From assembly GCF_039652555.1 (NCBI RefSeq), contig NZ_JBDJAF010000001.1:1922001-1986000 (forward strand): 64,000 bases of DNA. The letters are read 5' to 3'. The notes below the pieces were generated by a model. It saw only the letters and a program-made list of their open reading frames with translations. It did not search any database and was not told the DNA's origin. The DNA is from Parafrigoribacterium mesophilum. GTDB taxonomy: Bacteria; Actinomycetota; Actinomycetes; Actinomycetales; Microbacteriaceae. Positions 25,984 to 37,866 of this stretch are shown one piece after another (positions within the stretch are counted from its first letter, which is position 1; each line of letters opens with the position of its first letter). Both the position numbers and the translations under genes were made by a program.

Positions 25984-27103
25984 GGTACGCGTAGCAGGAC
26001 TGTCGAAAGTCTTCGGCGACGTCCCGGTGCTGAACGACATCACCTTCACGATCGAGGACGGCGAGTTCTTCACACTGCTCGGGCCGAGCGGATGCGGCAA
26101 GTCCACGACCCTGAACTGCATCGCCGGTCTGGAAGACCCCACCAGCGGATCGATCACCGTCGGTGACACCACCTTCGTGGACACGTCGACGAAGCTCACT
26201 GTGCCCCCGGAGGAACGCAACCTCGGCATGGTGTTTCAGTCCTACGCGCTCTGGCCGCACATGACCATCGAGCAGAATCTGGCGATGCCGCTGAACATCC
26301 GCCGGGTGCCTCGCGCCGAGAAGGCGGAGCGCATCCACGACGCCTTGGACAAGGTCGGGCTGGCGCACCTGAAGAGCCGCTACCCGCACCAGCTCTCCGG
26401 CGGTCAACAGCAGCGCGTCGCTCTGGCCCGCGCACTGGTCTACTCGCCCGGCGTGCTGCTGCTGGACGAACCGCTGTCCAACCTGGATGCGAAGCTGCGC
26501 GAGCAGGCCAGGGCCTGGCTCAAGCGCCTGCAGGTGGACCTGGGCATCACGACCGTCTACGTCACCCACGACCAGGACGAGGCGCTGTCGCTCAGCGACC
26601 GGATCGCGGTGATGTTCGACGGCCAGATGGCGCAGGTCGGCACTCCGGTCGAGGTGTACCAGCATCCGGCCAGCGCCCACGTCGCCGCGTTCGTCGGCAG
26701 CTGCAACTTCCTGATCGGCCGCGTGGTGACCGCGTCGCCCACCAGTGCGGACGTGCGGCTGGACAGCTCGGGCATGATCGTCACGGTGGCGACGCCCACG
26801 CCGCTGACCGCCGGCGACGAGGTGACCGTCGCCATCCGCCCGGAACGTCTCACCATCACCCCGAAGGGCGCTTCCGTCAGCGGTGGGAACGTGCTCGACA
26901 CCCAGGTGCTCACCCGCGCCTACGTCGGCTCCCGCTACGAATACGGACTCAAGCTGGGCAACATCGTCGTGCAGGTGGTGTCCGGCAACGGCGGGCTGGA
27001 CGGTGACGTGCGGCTCGTGTTCAACCCAGAGGACGCGCTGGTCTACCCGGGAGCCACCATTCCGTCGCAGGAGGCCCAAGAGCTGATGACGGTGGCGCCG
27101 TGA
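25976..27103 (+). CDS. ABC transporter ATP-binding protein (FbpC/PotA type)
   Basis: ATPase of the importer, 375 residues: Walker A GPSGCGKST at residues 36-44, VFQSYALWPH, signature LSGGQQQR, Walker B VLLLDEPLSNLDAKLR, and a C-terminal TOBE domain (VAIRPERLTITP). It starts inside the permease gene (eight-base overlap) and ends in a GTGA overlap with the dehydrogenase gene, so transport and metabolism genes are one translationally coupled unit. Confidence 0.93.
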   Translation: MPEVRVAGLSKVFGDVPVLNDITFTIEDGEFFTLLGPSGCGKSTTLNCIAGLEDPTSGSITVGDTTFVDTSTKLTVPPEERNLGMVFQSYALWPHMTIEQNLAMPLNIRRVPRAEKAERIHDALDKVGLAHLKSRYPHQLSGGQQQRVALARALVYSPGVLLLDEPLSNLDAKLREQARAWLKRLQVDLGITTVYVTHDQDEALSLSDRIAVMFDGQMAQVGTPVEVYQHPASAHVAAFVGSCNFLIGRVVTASPTSADVRLDSSGMIVTVATPTPLTAGDEVTVAIRPERLTITPKGASVSGGNVLDTQVLTRAYVGSRYEYGLKLGNIVVQVVSGNGGLDGDVRLVFNPEDALVYPGATIPSQEAQELMTVAP

Positions 27104-28209
27104 GCGCCGTGCGGAGTTACCGGCTCGGGGTGCTGCTCGGTGACGCGATCGGCCCAGAAATCGTTCCGGTCGCCACCGCGTGCATGGATGCCGCGGTGCA
27201 GGTATCCGGCATCGCGCCGATCGTGTGGACAACCCTGCCCCTCGGTCGGGCCGCGATCGACTCGCACGGCACCCCGGTGCCGCAAGAGACACTGGAGGCG
27301 CTCGCGCTCGAAGACGCCTGGGTGCTCGGCCCGCACGACAGCGTCTCTTACCCGGAGCCGCACCGGTCGCGGCTCAACCCGAGCGGAACGCTGCGCAAAC
27401 ACTTCGACCTGTACGCGAACATCCGGCCCGCGAAGTCGTTCGAGGGCGGCAATGCCATCGTGCCGGGCACCGACCTGGTCATCGTGCGGGAGAACACCGA
27501 GGGGTTCTACGCCGACCGCAACACCTTCGCTGGCACCGGCGAGTTCATGCCCACCCCGGACGTCGCGATCGCGCACGGCATCGTCACCAGGGCGGCCACC
27601 CGCCGCATCGCCGTGGAGGCGTTCGAGTGGGCAATGCGCCGCAGGAAGCATGTCACGATCGTGCACAAGGCCAACGTGCTCATGCTCACCACCGGACTGT
27701 TCCGGTCGGTGTGCCGCGAGGTTGCCGCCGACTACCCGCAGGTCACCGTCGACGACTTCCACATCGATGCGATGACGGTGCACCTGCTGCGCCGCGCTAA
27801 CGAGTTCGACGTCATCGTCACCGAGAACATGTTCGGCGACATCCTCTCGGACTTGACCGGGGAGATCGCCGGCTCGCTCGGCCTCGCGCCGTCGATCAAC
27901 AACTCGGACACGGTGGCCATGGCACAGGCCGCCCACGGTTCGGCGCCGGACATCGCCGGCCGGAACATCGCCAACCCGATCGCGATCATCCTGTCCGGGG
28001 CGATGCTGCTGCGCTGGCTCGGCGGAAAGCACTCCGACGCGCGGATGCTGGCTGCCGCCTCCCGCATCGACGCTGCGGTGGATGCGGTGGTGCGCTCCGG
28101 AACCGCCACCGCCGACCTCGGCGGCAGTGCGACCACGAGCGGATTCGGCCAGGCCGTCATCGACGCCATCCTGGCGGCCGTGGGCACGGCCAGCGACGAG
28201 TTCCAATGA
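27100..28209 (+). CDS. Isopropylmalate/isocitrate/tartrate dehydrogenase family protein
   Basis: NAD(P)-dependent beta-decarboxylating dehydrogenase of 2-hydroxy di- or tricarboxylates, 369 residues. GDAIGPEIV at the N terminus, substrate arginines in LRKHFDLYANIRPAKSF, ENTEGFY, catalytic Lys in VTIVHKANVLM, metal Asp residues in DILSDLTGEIAGSLG, and the cofactor loop HGSAPDIAGRNIANPIA are all present. It is unlikely to be the housekeeping LeuB, because it is embedded in a transporter-aconitase operon. Candidate substrates are isocitrate-like, tartrate-like or isopropylmalate-like acids. Confidence 0.88.
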   Translation: MSAVRSYRLGVLLGDAIGPEIVPVATACMDAAVQVSGIAPIVWTTLPLGRAAIDSHGTPVPQETLEALALEDAWVLGPHDSVSYPEPHRSRLNPSGTLRKHFDLYANIRPAKSFEGGNAIVPGTDLVIVRENTEGFYADRNTFAGTGEFMPTPDVAIAHGIVTRAATRRIAVEAFEWAMRRRKHVTIVHKANVLMLTTGLFRSVCREVAADYPQVTVDDFHIDAMTVHLLRRANEFDVIVTENMFGDILSDLTGEIAGSLGLAPSINNSDTVAMAQAAHGSAPDIAGRNIANPIAIILSGAMLLRWLGGKHSDARMLAAASRIDAAVDAVVRSGTATADLGGSATTSGFGQAVIDAILAAVGTASDEFQ

Positions 28210-29529
28210 CCTCATACCGGGTCCAGGCAGCGCCGCTGGCCGCACTGGGCACGCGCGTGCTCACGGCGCTCGGCGTTCCGGAGCCGGATGCGGCACTGGT
28301 GTCGGACAGCCTCGTCACCGCCAACCTGTGGGGCCACCCCTCGCACGGCATGTTGCGCCTGGGCTGGTATGCGGCGCGGCTGCGTTCGGGCGCGATGTCC
28401 GCGGTGACCGCGCCATCGTGGGCGGTCGACCGGGGCGCGCTCGCCGTGCTCGACGGACATGAAGGCGTCGGCCAGGTACTTGCGGCGACCGCGTGTGACG
28501 ACGCCGCACGCCGCGCCGGGCAGCACGGAGTCGGCGTGGTGGCGGTGCGGAACAGCAACCACTTCGGCACCGCTGCGTACTGGACCCGACGGATGGCCCA
28601 GGCCGGTTGCGTAGGCATCCTCACGACGAACGGCAGCCCAGCCATGGCGCCCTGGGGCGGTCGGGAAAAAACGGTGGGGGCCAACCCGTGGTCGATCGCG
28701 GTTCCCGGCGGCGCGCGGGGGCCGGTGGTGCTCGACATCGCGAACACCGGCGTCGCCCGGGGCAAGATCTACGCGGCCGCCCAGCGTGGCGAACGCATCC
28801 CGACCGGCTGGGCCACCGACGGCGATGGCCGGCCGACCACCGACCCCGCCGCCGCCATCGACGGGCTGCTGCAACCGGCCGCAGGGCACAAAGGTTACGG
28901 CATCTCATTCATGATGGACGTGCTGTCCGGCGTGCTCACCGGCAGTTCGTTCGCCACGGCGGTGATCGGCCCGTACCTGCCCCAGGGGCGCAGCGGCTGC
29001 GGCCATCTCGCCATCGCGCTGCGCGTGGATGCCATGATCGACCCGGCCGAGTTCGAGCGGAAGCTTAGCGAGCTGATCGCCACGACGAAGGCGGTACCGC
29101 TGGCGCCCGGCTTTGACGAGGTGTTCTATCCGGGGGAGCTCGAAACCCGCGCGGAGGCCATCGGCCGGCGGGACGGCATCCTGCTGCCGGGTAAGACGAT
29201 CACCGAGTTGCGGGCGCTCGCCGCGTCCTGCGGGGTGGCGTTCGACGTTGACTTGCGCCTTGAGCACCTTCCCGGCCCCCCGGAAGGACCCTTAGGCGCA
29301 ACTGAGCGAACCTTTGCCGTGTTTGTGACCTTCGACATCCTGCGCTCGACGACCGACCCGCACCGGTTCCACCTCTACGAGGTGTACGCGTCCGAGTCGG
29401 CATTCCGTGAGGACCACCGCCAGGCGGCGCACTACCCGGCCTGGCGGGAGGTATCCGCGCGCTGCGTCGTGCCCGGCAGCCACGTCAACACCTATGCCGA
29501 GACGGTATCGTCCACGGAGCTGCTCGACC

Positions 29530-29537
<8 letters not shown>
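28206..29537 (+). CDS. Ldh2/MdhC-family dehydrogenase fused to a truncated ABM-like tail
   Basis: Residues 1 to about 345 form a malate/L-lactate dehydrogenase-2 family enzyme (SHGMLRLGWYA, NSNHFGTAAYW, GANPWSIA, GHKGYGISFMMDVL), an NAD(P)H 2-oxoacid reductase fold. After its normal end (AASCGVAFDVDL) the frame continues into ATERTFAVFVTF, then DILRSTTDPHRFHLYEVY, which is the second half of an antibiotic-biosynthesis-monooxygenase domain. About 25-30 residues expected between these two pieces are missing. It looks like a gene fusion with internal deletion. Starts by ATGA overlap and ends overlapping the aconitase ATG by eight bases. Confidence 0.85.
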
Positions 29538-32240
<2,703 letters not shown>

Positions 32241-32244
<4 letters not shown>

Positions 32245-33452
32245 CCCGGATGCGGCCCACCGGGCGCGGCGCCCTCCTTCTGGTGCTGGGGCACGCCGTG
32301 CTCATCCAGGTGATCACCTATGCGGCACGGCCGGCACTGTCGTACGCGGTTCTCGACGCCGGCGGCGCTCCGGCCCTGCTCGGCATCGTGTCTGCGGCGT
32401 TCGCGGTGCCGGCGCTGCTGCTCGCGCTACCCGCCGGCCACGCGGTCGACCGCCTCGGCGAACGACCATCCCTGGTGTTCGGGTCGGTCGCGGTCATCGC
32501 GGCGGCCGGCTGCGCGGCACTGGCGGGCTCGGTCATCTGGCTGATCTTCCTCGCCACCGTGCTGCTGGGCATCGGTCACCTGCTGTCGGTGATCGGAGAA
32601 CAGGCGCTGCTCGCCAACAACCCTGGTGCCGGCAGTGCCGACTCGCTGTTCGGGCTCTACGCGTTCGCCGCGGCCCTCGGACAGACGCTCGGGCCGTTGC
32701 TGCTGACGCTGCCCGGCGGCACGGTATCCACCCCGCCGCTCACGCTCGTGTTCATCGTGTGTGCGGGCATCGGCGCGGTGATGCTCGCGGTGTCGTTGTT
32801 CATGAAAAGCACCGTGCGGATGCGATCCGGCGACCGGGTCGGGATGCTGCGCACCGCCGGTGTGCTGCTGCGCATCCCGGGGCTGGCGAAAGCACTGCTC
32901 GCCAGCGCGATCGTGCTGTCTTCTGTGGACCTCTTCCTGGCCTACATTCCGGCTCTCGGCCACGAGCGCGGCCTTACCGCCGTGATCGTGGGCACCATGC
33001 TGGCGGTGCGGTCGATGTTCTCGATGATTTCCCGGTTCTTCCTCGGCAGGATGGTGCGGTGGCTGGGCCGCCGCGCCCTGCTGGTCTGGTCCATCGCCTT
33101 CTCCGCGATCGGAGTGGGCGCCATGGCACTCCCGCTGGTCGGCGGCTGGCTCATCGGCATGGCCGCGCTGTACGGATTCGCGATCGGCACCTGCCAGCCG
33201 ATCACCATGTCCTGGATCTCGGAGCTGGCGCCGTCCGGTTCCCGCGGCCTCGCCATGTCGTTGCGGTTGGCCAGCAACCGGCTCGGCCAAACCGTGGTGC
33301 CCGCCCTGCTCGGCGGGTTCGCCGCCGCCACCGGAGCCGCCGGTGTGCTGGTGATCACCGGTGCCACGCTCGCCGTAGCGGTATGGCCGGGCGCCGCTGT
33401 GCGGGATACGGAGAAGCCCGGTGACCCGACCATCGCCCCCGCCGTGGACTGA
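32241..33452 (+). CDS. Major facilitator superfamily transporter
   Basis: A 403-residue carrier with 12 predicted spans. The MFS loop between spans 2 and 3 reads AGHAVDRLGERPSLVFG. The start is GTG at 32241, overlapping the aconitase stop (GTGA); ATG 32250 is possible. An in-frame extension to 30942 is only aconitase shadow. Located in the same operon as the ABC importer and organic-acid enzymes, it may export or import a pathway intermediate; direction and substrate cannot be told. Confidence 0.87.
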
Positions 33453-33458
33453 CAACGC

Positions 33459-33523
33459 CGGACCAGAGAACGCCGACCAGAGAACACCGACCAGAATCAC
33501 CGCCCGAAACACCGATCAGAAAC
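33459..33523 (+). repeat. Degenerate 13-15-base tandem repeats in the cupin leader
   Basis: About five units of the form CGACCAGAGAACACC, decaying to CGATCAGAAACGAGG, fill the 81 bases between the MFS stop and the cupin start. The stretch is A-rich compared with its surroundings, which may keep the ribosome site unpaired. Confidence 0.6.
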
Positions 33524-33533
33524 GAGGATCACC

Positions 33534-33974
33534 ATGCCAGACGACACCGAGGCGGCAGCTCCCCTCCCCGCTGCCTCGATCATCCTGCATCCGGCAACGC
33601 TGCCCGCCCTCGACCGCGGGTCCGGTGTCTCCACCGTGCCGCTGGTCACCGGCGGCCGTGGCGCCGCAACCTTCCTCAGTGGGGTCACCAGCTTCCAGCC
33701 CGGAGCGGCGCTGCCGCTGCACCGCCACAATTGCCTGGAAAGCGTGGTGATCCTGGCGGGCGAGGCGGTGGTGGACATCGCCGGCGTCGAGACCGCGCTC
33801 GTCGCCGGCGACACCACCATCGTGCCCGCGGAGGTGCCGCACCGTTTCCGCAACGCATCCGGCAGCCAGCGGATGCGCATCCTCTGGATCTACGGATCCA
33901 TCGACGCGACCCGCACCATCCTGGCCACCGGGGTCACCACTCGCATCGATACCGAGCAGGCCGCGCTGCGCTGA
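33534..33974 (+). CDS. Cupin-domain protein
   Basis: A 146-residue single-cupin protein. Metal-binding residues are visible in the first motif (LPLHRHNCLESVVILAGE) and the second (VPAEVPHRFRN), so a mononuclear metal site is likely. These small cupins act as oxygenases, isomerases, or ligand binders. It follows the MFS gene on the same strand by 81 bases and probably ends the operon of the 23-34 kb island. The start ATG has ACGAGGATC ahead. Substrate unknown. Confidence 0.85.
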   Translation: MPDDTEAAAPLPAASIILHPATLPALDRGSGVSTVPLVTGGRGAATFLSGVTSFQPGAALPLHRHNCLESVVILAGEAVVDIAGVETALVAGDTTIVPAEVPHRFRNASGSQRMRILWIYGSIDATRTILATGVTTRIDTEQAALR

Positions 33975-34012
33975 CCCGGCCTGGCTCGCGCATCACTGAG
34001 TGGCAGGCGTCA

Positions 34013-34627
34013 TCAACCGCGCAGGCCCTCCCGCACCGCCGTCAGCTGGTCCTTGAGCTCGGCGACCGTCTCCTTGGACACCTGCCCACGCGCGGCCAGC
34101 GTGCGCAGGTCGGCGCGCACCTGGTGCCGAAATTCGTTGATCACCAGCTCGGCGGCGCGCAACTGCTCGTTGCTCACCTCGCGCGTGGTGTCGGTGTGCA
34201 CGGTGTGCTCGCTGCGACCGGGCTGGTGCGTCTCGCGGCGTGCCTCGCGGGCGGATGCCGCCAGGTCGGCCCGCAGGCTGCGCATCGCGGAGTTGACGCT
34301 GGAGCGCACTTCGTCCGCCAGGCGCCGCACCGAGTCGGTCACGTCGCTTTCGATGCCGTCCAGCTCCGACTGGCGCTCGTCCAGCTCAGCCTTGCCGGCA
34401 TCCGTGATCGCGTAGACCGTCTTGCGCCCGTCCGTGGTCTTGGCGACGAGGCCCTCGTCCTCGAGTTTCGCCAGCCGCGGGTAGATCGTGCCGGCGCTCG
34501 GGATGTAGGTGCCGCCGAAGCGCTTCTCCAGCGCCTGGATCAGCTCGTAGCCGTGCATGGGTTCGGTAGCCAGCAGGCTCAGTAGGTACAGCCGCAGGTG
34601 GCCGTGCGCGAAAACCGGGGCCTTCAT
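34013..34627 (-). CDS. PadR-family transcriptional regulator
   Basis: A 204-residue regulator with the PadR winged helix (LYLLSLLATEPMHGYELIQALEKRFGG; then PSAGTIYPRLAKLEDEGLV) and a long charged helical C terminus for dimerization. It follows the DUF4097 gene with a four-base overlap, so both are expressed from the promoter upstream of 35430. The two ATATATCG palindromes there are the likely autoregulatory operators. Ligand unknown; PadR proteins often sense small aromatic or cationic compounds or membrane stress. Confidence 0.9.
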   Translation of the reverse strand: MKAPVFAHGHLRLYLLSLLATEPMHGYELIQALEKRFGGTYIPSAGTIYPRLAKLEDEGLVAKTTDGRKTVYAITDAGKAELDERQSELDGIESDVTDSVRRLADEVRSSVNSAMRSLRADLAASAREARRETHQPGRSEHTVHTDTTREVSNEQLRAAELVINEFRHQVRADLRTLAARGQVSKETVAELKDQLTAVREGLRG

Positions 34628-35430
34628 GCCGACACCTCCGCTCCGTGCAGCACCGAGATGTTTCCAGAAACGGTGCTGGCGTTGAAGTCGAGCCAGCGGC
34701 CGTCGAGTTCGCCGAACTTGCCGGTGTACTGGCCGCGGATACCGCGGATCTCCGAGTCGTCCAGCTGCAGTCGGCCCGCGATCGTGTTCACGCGGTACTG
34801 AGCGGCCACACCGGCGGCCAGTCGCACGGTGACGTTGCCGGATACGCTCTTCACCCGTACCTCCTCGGGAGTGCCGGTGACGTCGAGGAAGACTTCGCCG
34901 GACACCGCATCCGAATGGAAACGCTTTATCTCGCCGCTCACGGTCACGTCGCCGCTGACCGTGTGGGAGACGATGTTGCCGCGGTGGCCGCGCACCGCGA
35001 CCTCGCCGTTGACCGCGTTGAGGTCGAGATCTGCGGCGACATCATCGATCACCAGGTCGCCGGACACCGTGCTGATCTTGGCGTTCTTGGTCAGTCCACT
35101 GATCAGACCCTTCGCCGAGATCACGCCGAATTTCAGCGCGACGTCCCTGGGCACCATGATGCTGACATCCGCCCGCGCCGTGCCACGGAACGACATGAAC
35201 ACGTCGATGAAGTTGTCCCAGCTCAGCTGCGGGTGGTCGATTTCCAGCGTGTCGCCGTCCAGGGTGACTTTCAGCGGCTTGCCGTCCACCGAATGCACCT
35301 CGACCCTGGCGCCGGGCTCGTCGTGCCCGATCACGTCCACCTGGCCGCCGATCATGGCGATCTTCAGGTTGCGGACCGATTCGATGTCGATGGTTTTCTC
35401 ACCGTCGATCATCCATTTTTCCTGTGCCAT
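34624..35430 (-). CDS. DUF4097 beta-repeat protein, partner of PadR
   Basis: A 268-residue protein with repeated short strands containing the recurrent step VSGxVxV/VSGDVTVSG, predicted to form a right-handed beta solenoid (DUF4097/LiaG-like). No signal peptide or membrane span is seen, so it is probably cytoplasmic. AAGGAG precedes the ATG. It is the first gene of a two-gene operon with the PadR regulator, an arrangement frequent in actinobacteria; a role in envelope-stress sensing is suggested only by analogy. Confidence 0.85.
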   Translation of the reverse strand: MAQEKWMIDGEKTIDIESVRNLKIAMIGGQVDVIGHDEPGARVEVHSVDGKPLKVTLDGDTLEIDHPQLSWDNFIDVFMSFRGTARADVSIMVPRDVALKFGVISAKGLISGLTKNAKISTVSGDLVIDDVAADLDLNAVNGEVAVRGHRGNIVSHTVSGDVTVSGEIKRFHSDAVSGEVFLDVTGTPEEVRVKSVSGNVTVRLAAGVAAQYRVNTIAGRLQLDDSEIRGIRGQYTGKFGELDGRWLDFNASTVSGNISVLHGAEVSA

Positions 35431-35482
35431 TTGTGTCTCCTTGGGGGATTACGTCTCGCTGTGCATCCGACCGGATGCCGAT

Positions 35483-35521
35483 CGCGATATATCGCGTTTA
35501 CGTCGGATTCACGATATATCG
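35483..35521 (+). promoter_or_regulatory. Twin palindromes CGATATATCG, likely PadR operators
   Basis: A perfect 14-base palindrome (35483-35496, CGCGATATATCGCG) and a second 10-base core (35512-35521), centres 27 bases apart, lie 53-91 bases upstream of the DUF4097 start in otherwise GC-rich DNA. The position suits control of the DUF4097-padR operon. Confidence 0.65.
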
Positions 35522-35621
35522 CGTCTGTGCCCCGCGCAACCCTTTCCCAGCGGACTGGCATCCTTCGGGATGTGCGGCCCGCGTGGTCAGAGCCTGCGCT
35601 CGCCGCCCCTGCACTGAGGGT

Positions 35622-37604
35622 CTAGAACCGGCCACCGCTGCTGCGCCGGCCACCTGAAACGCCTCGCGACCCGCCGCCGAAACCTCCGCCCGAAAACCCT
35701 CCGCCGCCAAATCCGCCGCCGCCTCCGAACATGCCGCCACCGCGCCTGCCGCCTCCGAACATGCCGCCACCACGTCCGCCGCCACTGAGCATTCCGCCGA
35801 TAATGCCGCCGAGGATCGCACCGCCGATGTCCGCTCCGATATTGCCGCGGCCGTACCCGCCCCCCATGCCGCCCAGGCCGGGAATGGAGTACTGCTGCAG
35901 GTCGTCCTGCGCGCTGGCGAGAGCGTTTTGCGCGAGGTTCGCCGCGGCCCGGGCCTGCGAAAGCGAGGTGACCGGGTCGCTTGTGGCCACCGCGACCGCA
36001 CCGTCCAAGTGGCGCATCGCCTCGGACAGGCGCGTGCGCGCGGTGTCGCCGATCCCGCCGCGCCTGGTCGTGATGAAGTCGTGTGCTGCCGAGATCTCTG
36101 CGCGTGCGTTGAAGATCGCCTGGTCGAGGGCTGCGGATGCCCGGCGCACCTTCTCCTGCTCCTCCCGCACGGAGGCGAGCGCGGCATCCAGCTGGGCGTT
36201 CGCCTTCTGCAAAGTGGTGAGGCCGGCTATCGGGTTGTCTCCGGCTGCGGCCGCCGTGACCGCCGCCTCTGCCGCCGCGATCGCCGACGCCAACCGGGGA
36301 TCGCCCTCCGGGAGGGCGCGAGCCGCGGCGAGATCCTGCTCGGTATCGCTGACCACGGTGCCGAGTGCGGCATGCGCCTTACCGAGGTCGGCGGCCACGC
36401 GGTCGACGGCGTCAAGCAACTGGGTCACCTGACCGACCGCGGCTTGAGCGGCCCGGACGGCGACGGCGGCCCGGCCGGCTTGTCCGGCGTCGAGCGCCTG
36501 GTCGGCTTCGGAAGCGCTGGTGGTCACGAAGGCCAGGAGGTCAGAAGCCTGCTTCGAATTGCCGGCAACCGGCGCCGCCGCCGCGGCCGAATACTCCTGT
36601 TCGAGGCTCGCGAGTGTTCTGGTGGCATCCGCCAATCGGGAGCTGGCGTTGCCGGCGGCGGCCCGCACCGTCACCAGTTGCTCGGGTGCCGTCTTCTCGA
36701 GCGCACGGAGATCATCGAACGCGTCAGCTTGGGCGTCGAGTTCTGCGTCTGCGGCTTCCGCCAGTTCCACGATCTTCAGCGTCATCGCTCGACGTTCATC
36801 CGCCGACTCGGGAAAAGCGTCATCGAGTTTCTGGCGCAACTCGAAGGCCGTGCGGGCCTTCTCCTTGGCTTCTGCGAGCGCTGCGACGAACGGCTTCGCC
36901 GCCTCATCCCCGAATTGGGCGACTGCGAAGCCGAGTTCCTGTTCGCTCGTCCTGATCTCGTCGTCGAGTTGTACGAGCAGGATGCCGGCACGCTGGTCCA
37001 ATTGCTTCTGGCTCAGTTTCTGGGCCGCGACCGAGCGACTCCTGCGCACCCGCGAGCGGATCAAGAGCGCCAGAGCGACGATCACGATGACACCGAGGAT
37101 CACCCAGACCCACGGGAAGCCGGGAGCGGTGATCTTCTCACGCAGGCCGTCGGCGGCGGCGATGGCTGCCCCGGCCCAGTCGTTTGCCCTCAGACGCGGC
37201 TCGATGAGTTTGCTCTCGATCTCTCTTGTCTCGGTCTCGCTCAGCTTGAAGCCGTTCGGATAGGAGAGCTGGTAGTTGCGGTCCTCGACCGCAACCGCCA
37301 GGAGGACGTCGCCGTTGCCGAGGTCGTTGAGCTCGGCCGTCGCATCCGCCCACGACTGCCCCGGCGACACCCCATCGAACGAGTCGACATAGACGACGAA
37401 CAGTTGCACGTTCGTGTCGGCGGTCAGCCGGTTGAGCGCGTCGGTGATTTCCGCCTGTTGCCCTTCGACGGCCCCCGCAGCATCGACAACGTAGGCCCCT
37501 CCGAGATCGACCGGAGGTTCCGCGATCGCGGCCGCCGGCGCCCCAAGGGCGATGGCCGCTCCCAGCGCGGCCGCTGCCCACGGCATCAGCTTCGAGCGTT
37601 GCAT
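35622..37604 (-). CDS. TPM-domain exported membrane protein with glycine-rich tail
   Basis: A 660-residue protein: signal peptide (residues 1-28, ending AAAIAEPP), TPM domain (about 35-150; LFVVYVDSFDGVSPGQSWAD), a membrane span (about 168-187), a long Ala/Glu-rich helical region (190-560), and a tail of GGGMFGGG-like repeats (600-660). TPM proteins (YgcG, TLP18.3) are linked to photosystem repair in plants and are poorly understood in bacteria. AAAGGG lies before the ATG. The C-terminal Gly repeats are strongly biased and may vary in length. Confidence 0.85.
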   Translation of the reverse strand: MQRSKLMPWAAAALGAAIALGAPAAAIAEPPVDLGGAYVVDAAGAVEGQQAEITDALNRLTADTNVQLFVVYVDSFDGVSPGQSWADATAELNDLGNGDVLLAVAVEDRNYQLSYPNGFKLSETETREIESKLIEPRLRANDWAGAAIAAADGLREKITAPGFPWVWVILGVIVIVALALLIRSRVRRSRSVAAQKLSQKQLDQRAGILLVQLDDEIRTSEQELGFAVAQFGDEAAKPFVAALAEAKEKARTAFELRQKLDDAFPESADERRAMTLKIVELAEAADAELDAQADAFDDLRALEKTAPEQLVTVRAAAGNASSRLADATRTLASLEQEYSAAAAAPVAGNSKQASDLLAFVTTSASEADQALDAGQAGRAAVAVRAAQAAVGQVTQLLDAVDRVAADLGKAHAALGTVVSDTEQDLAAARALPEGDPRLASAIAAAEAAVTAAAAGDNPIAGLTTLQKANAQLDAALASVREEQEKVRRASAALDQAIFNARAEISAAHDFITTRRGGIGDTARTRLSEAMRHLDGAVAVATSDPVTSLSQARAAANLAQNALASAQDDLQQYSIPGLGGMGGGYGRGNIGADIGGAILGGIIGGMLSGGGRGGGMFGGGRRGGGMFGGGGGFGGGGFSGGGFGGGSRGVSGGRRSSGGRF

Positions 37605-37660
37605 GGGTGACCCTTTCGCCAGTCCAACGTGAGCCAGATTCTAGCCATCGGTTCCGAACG

Positions 37661-37776
37661 CCGGCTTCCATTATTCAGGAGCATGTGTGACCGCAGCGAC
37701 CAATGCGACGGATGTTGATCCCAGTAGCCATAATCCGTCACCTTGGCCACACGCCCTCCTGAATGATGAAAGCGGA
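37661..37776. repeat. About 100-bp imperfect palindrome, MITE-like
   Basis: Arms of 21 bases (37669-37689 and 37748-37768; shared words CTCCTGAAT/ATTCAGGAG and CACAC/GTGTG) enclose an inner perfect pair GACGGAT/ATCCGTC. The whole can fold into one long hairpin. It lies in the 262-base divergent spacer between the TPM and tipA-like genes. No transposase or clear target duplication is seen. Confidence 0.5.
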
Positions 37777-37794
37777 TGCCGGCGTCAGAATGGC

Positions 37795-37825
37795 TTGACA
37801 TTGACGCAGCGTCAACTTGTAACGT
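37795..37825 (+). promoter_or_regulatory. MerR-type promoter with 19-base spacer and central dyad
   Basis: TTGACA (37795-37800) and TAACGT (37820-37825) are separated by 19 bases, the long spacer typical of MerR-activated promoters. The spacer opens with a perfect dyad TTGACG-CAG-CGTCAA (37801-37815). It drives the tipA-like gene 41 bases downstream, so autoregulation is expected. Confidence 0.75.
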
Positions 37826-37866
37826 GATTCTTGAGCCCGGTAAGAGCCAGGACGAAGGGAGAGCGA

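Noticed and set aside
37669..37768. Complete insertion sequence
   Set aside because: Only about 100 bases, no transposase frame and no clear target-site duplication.
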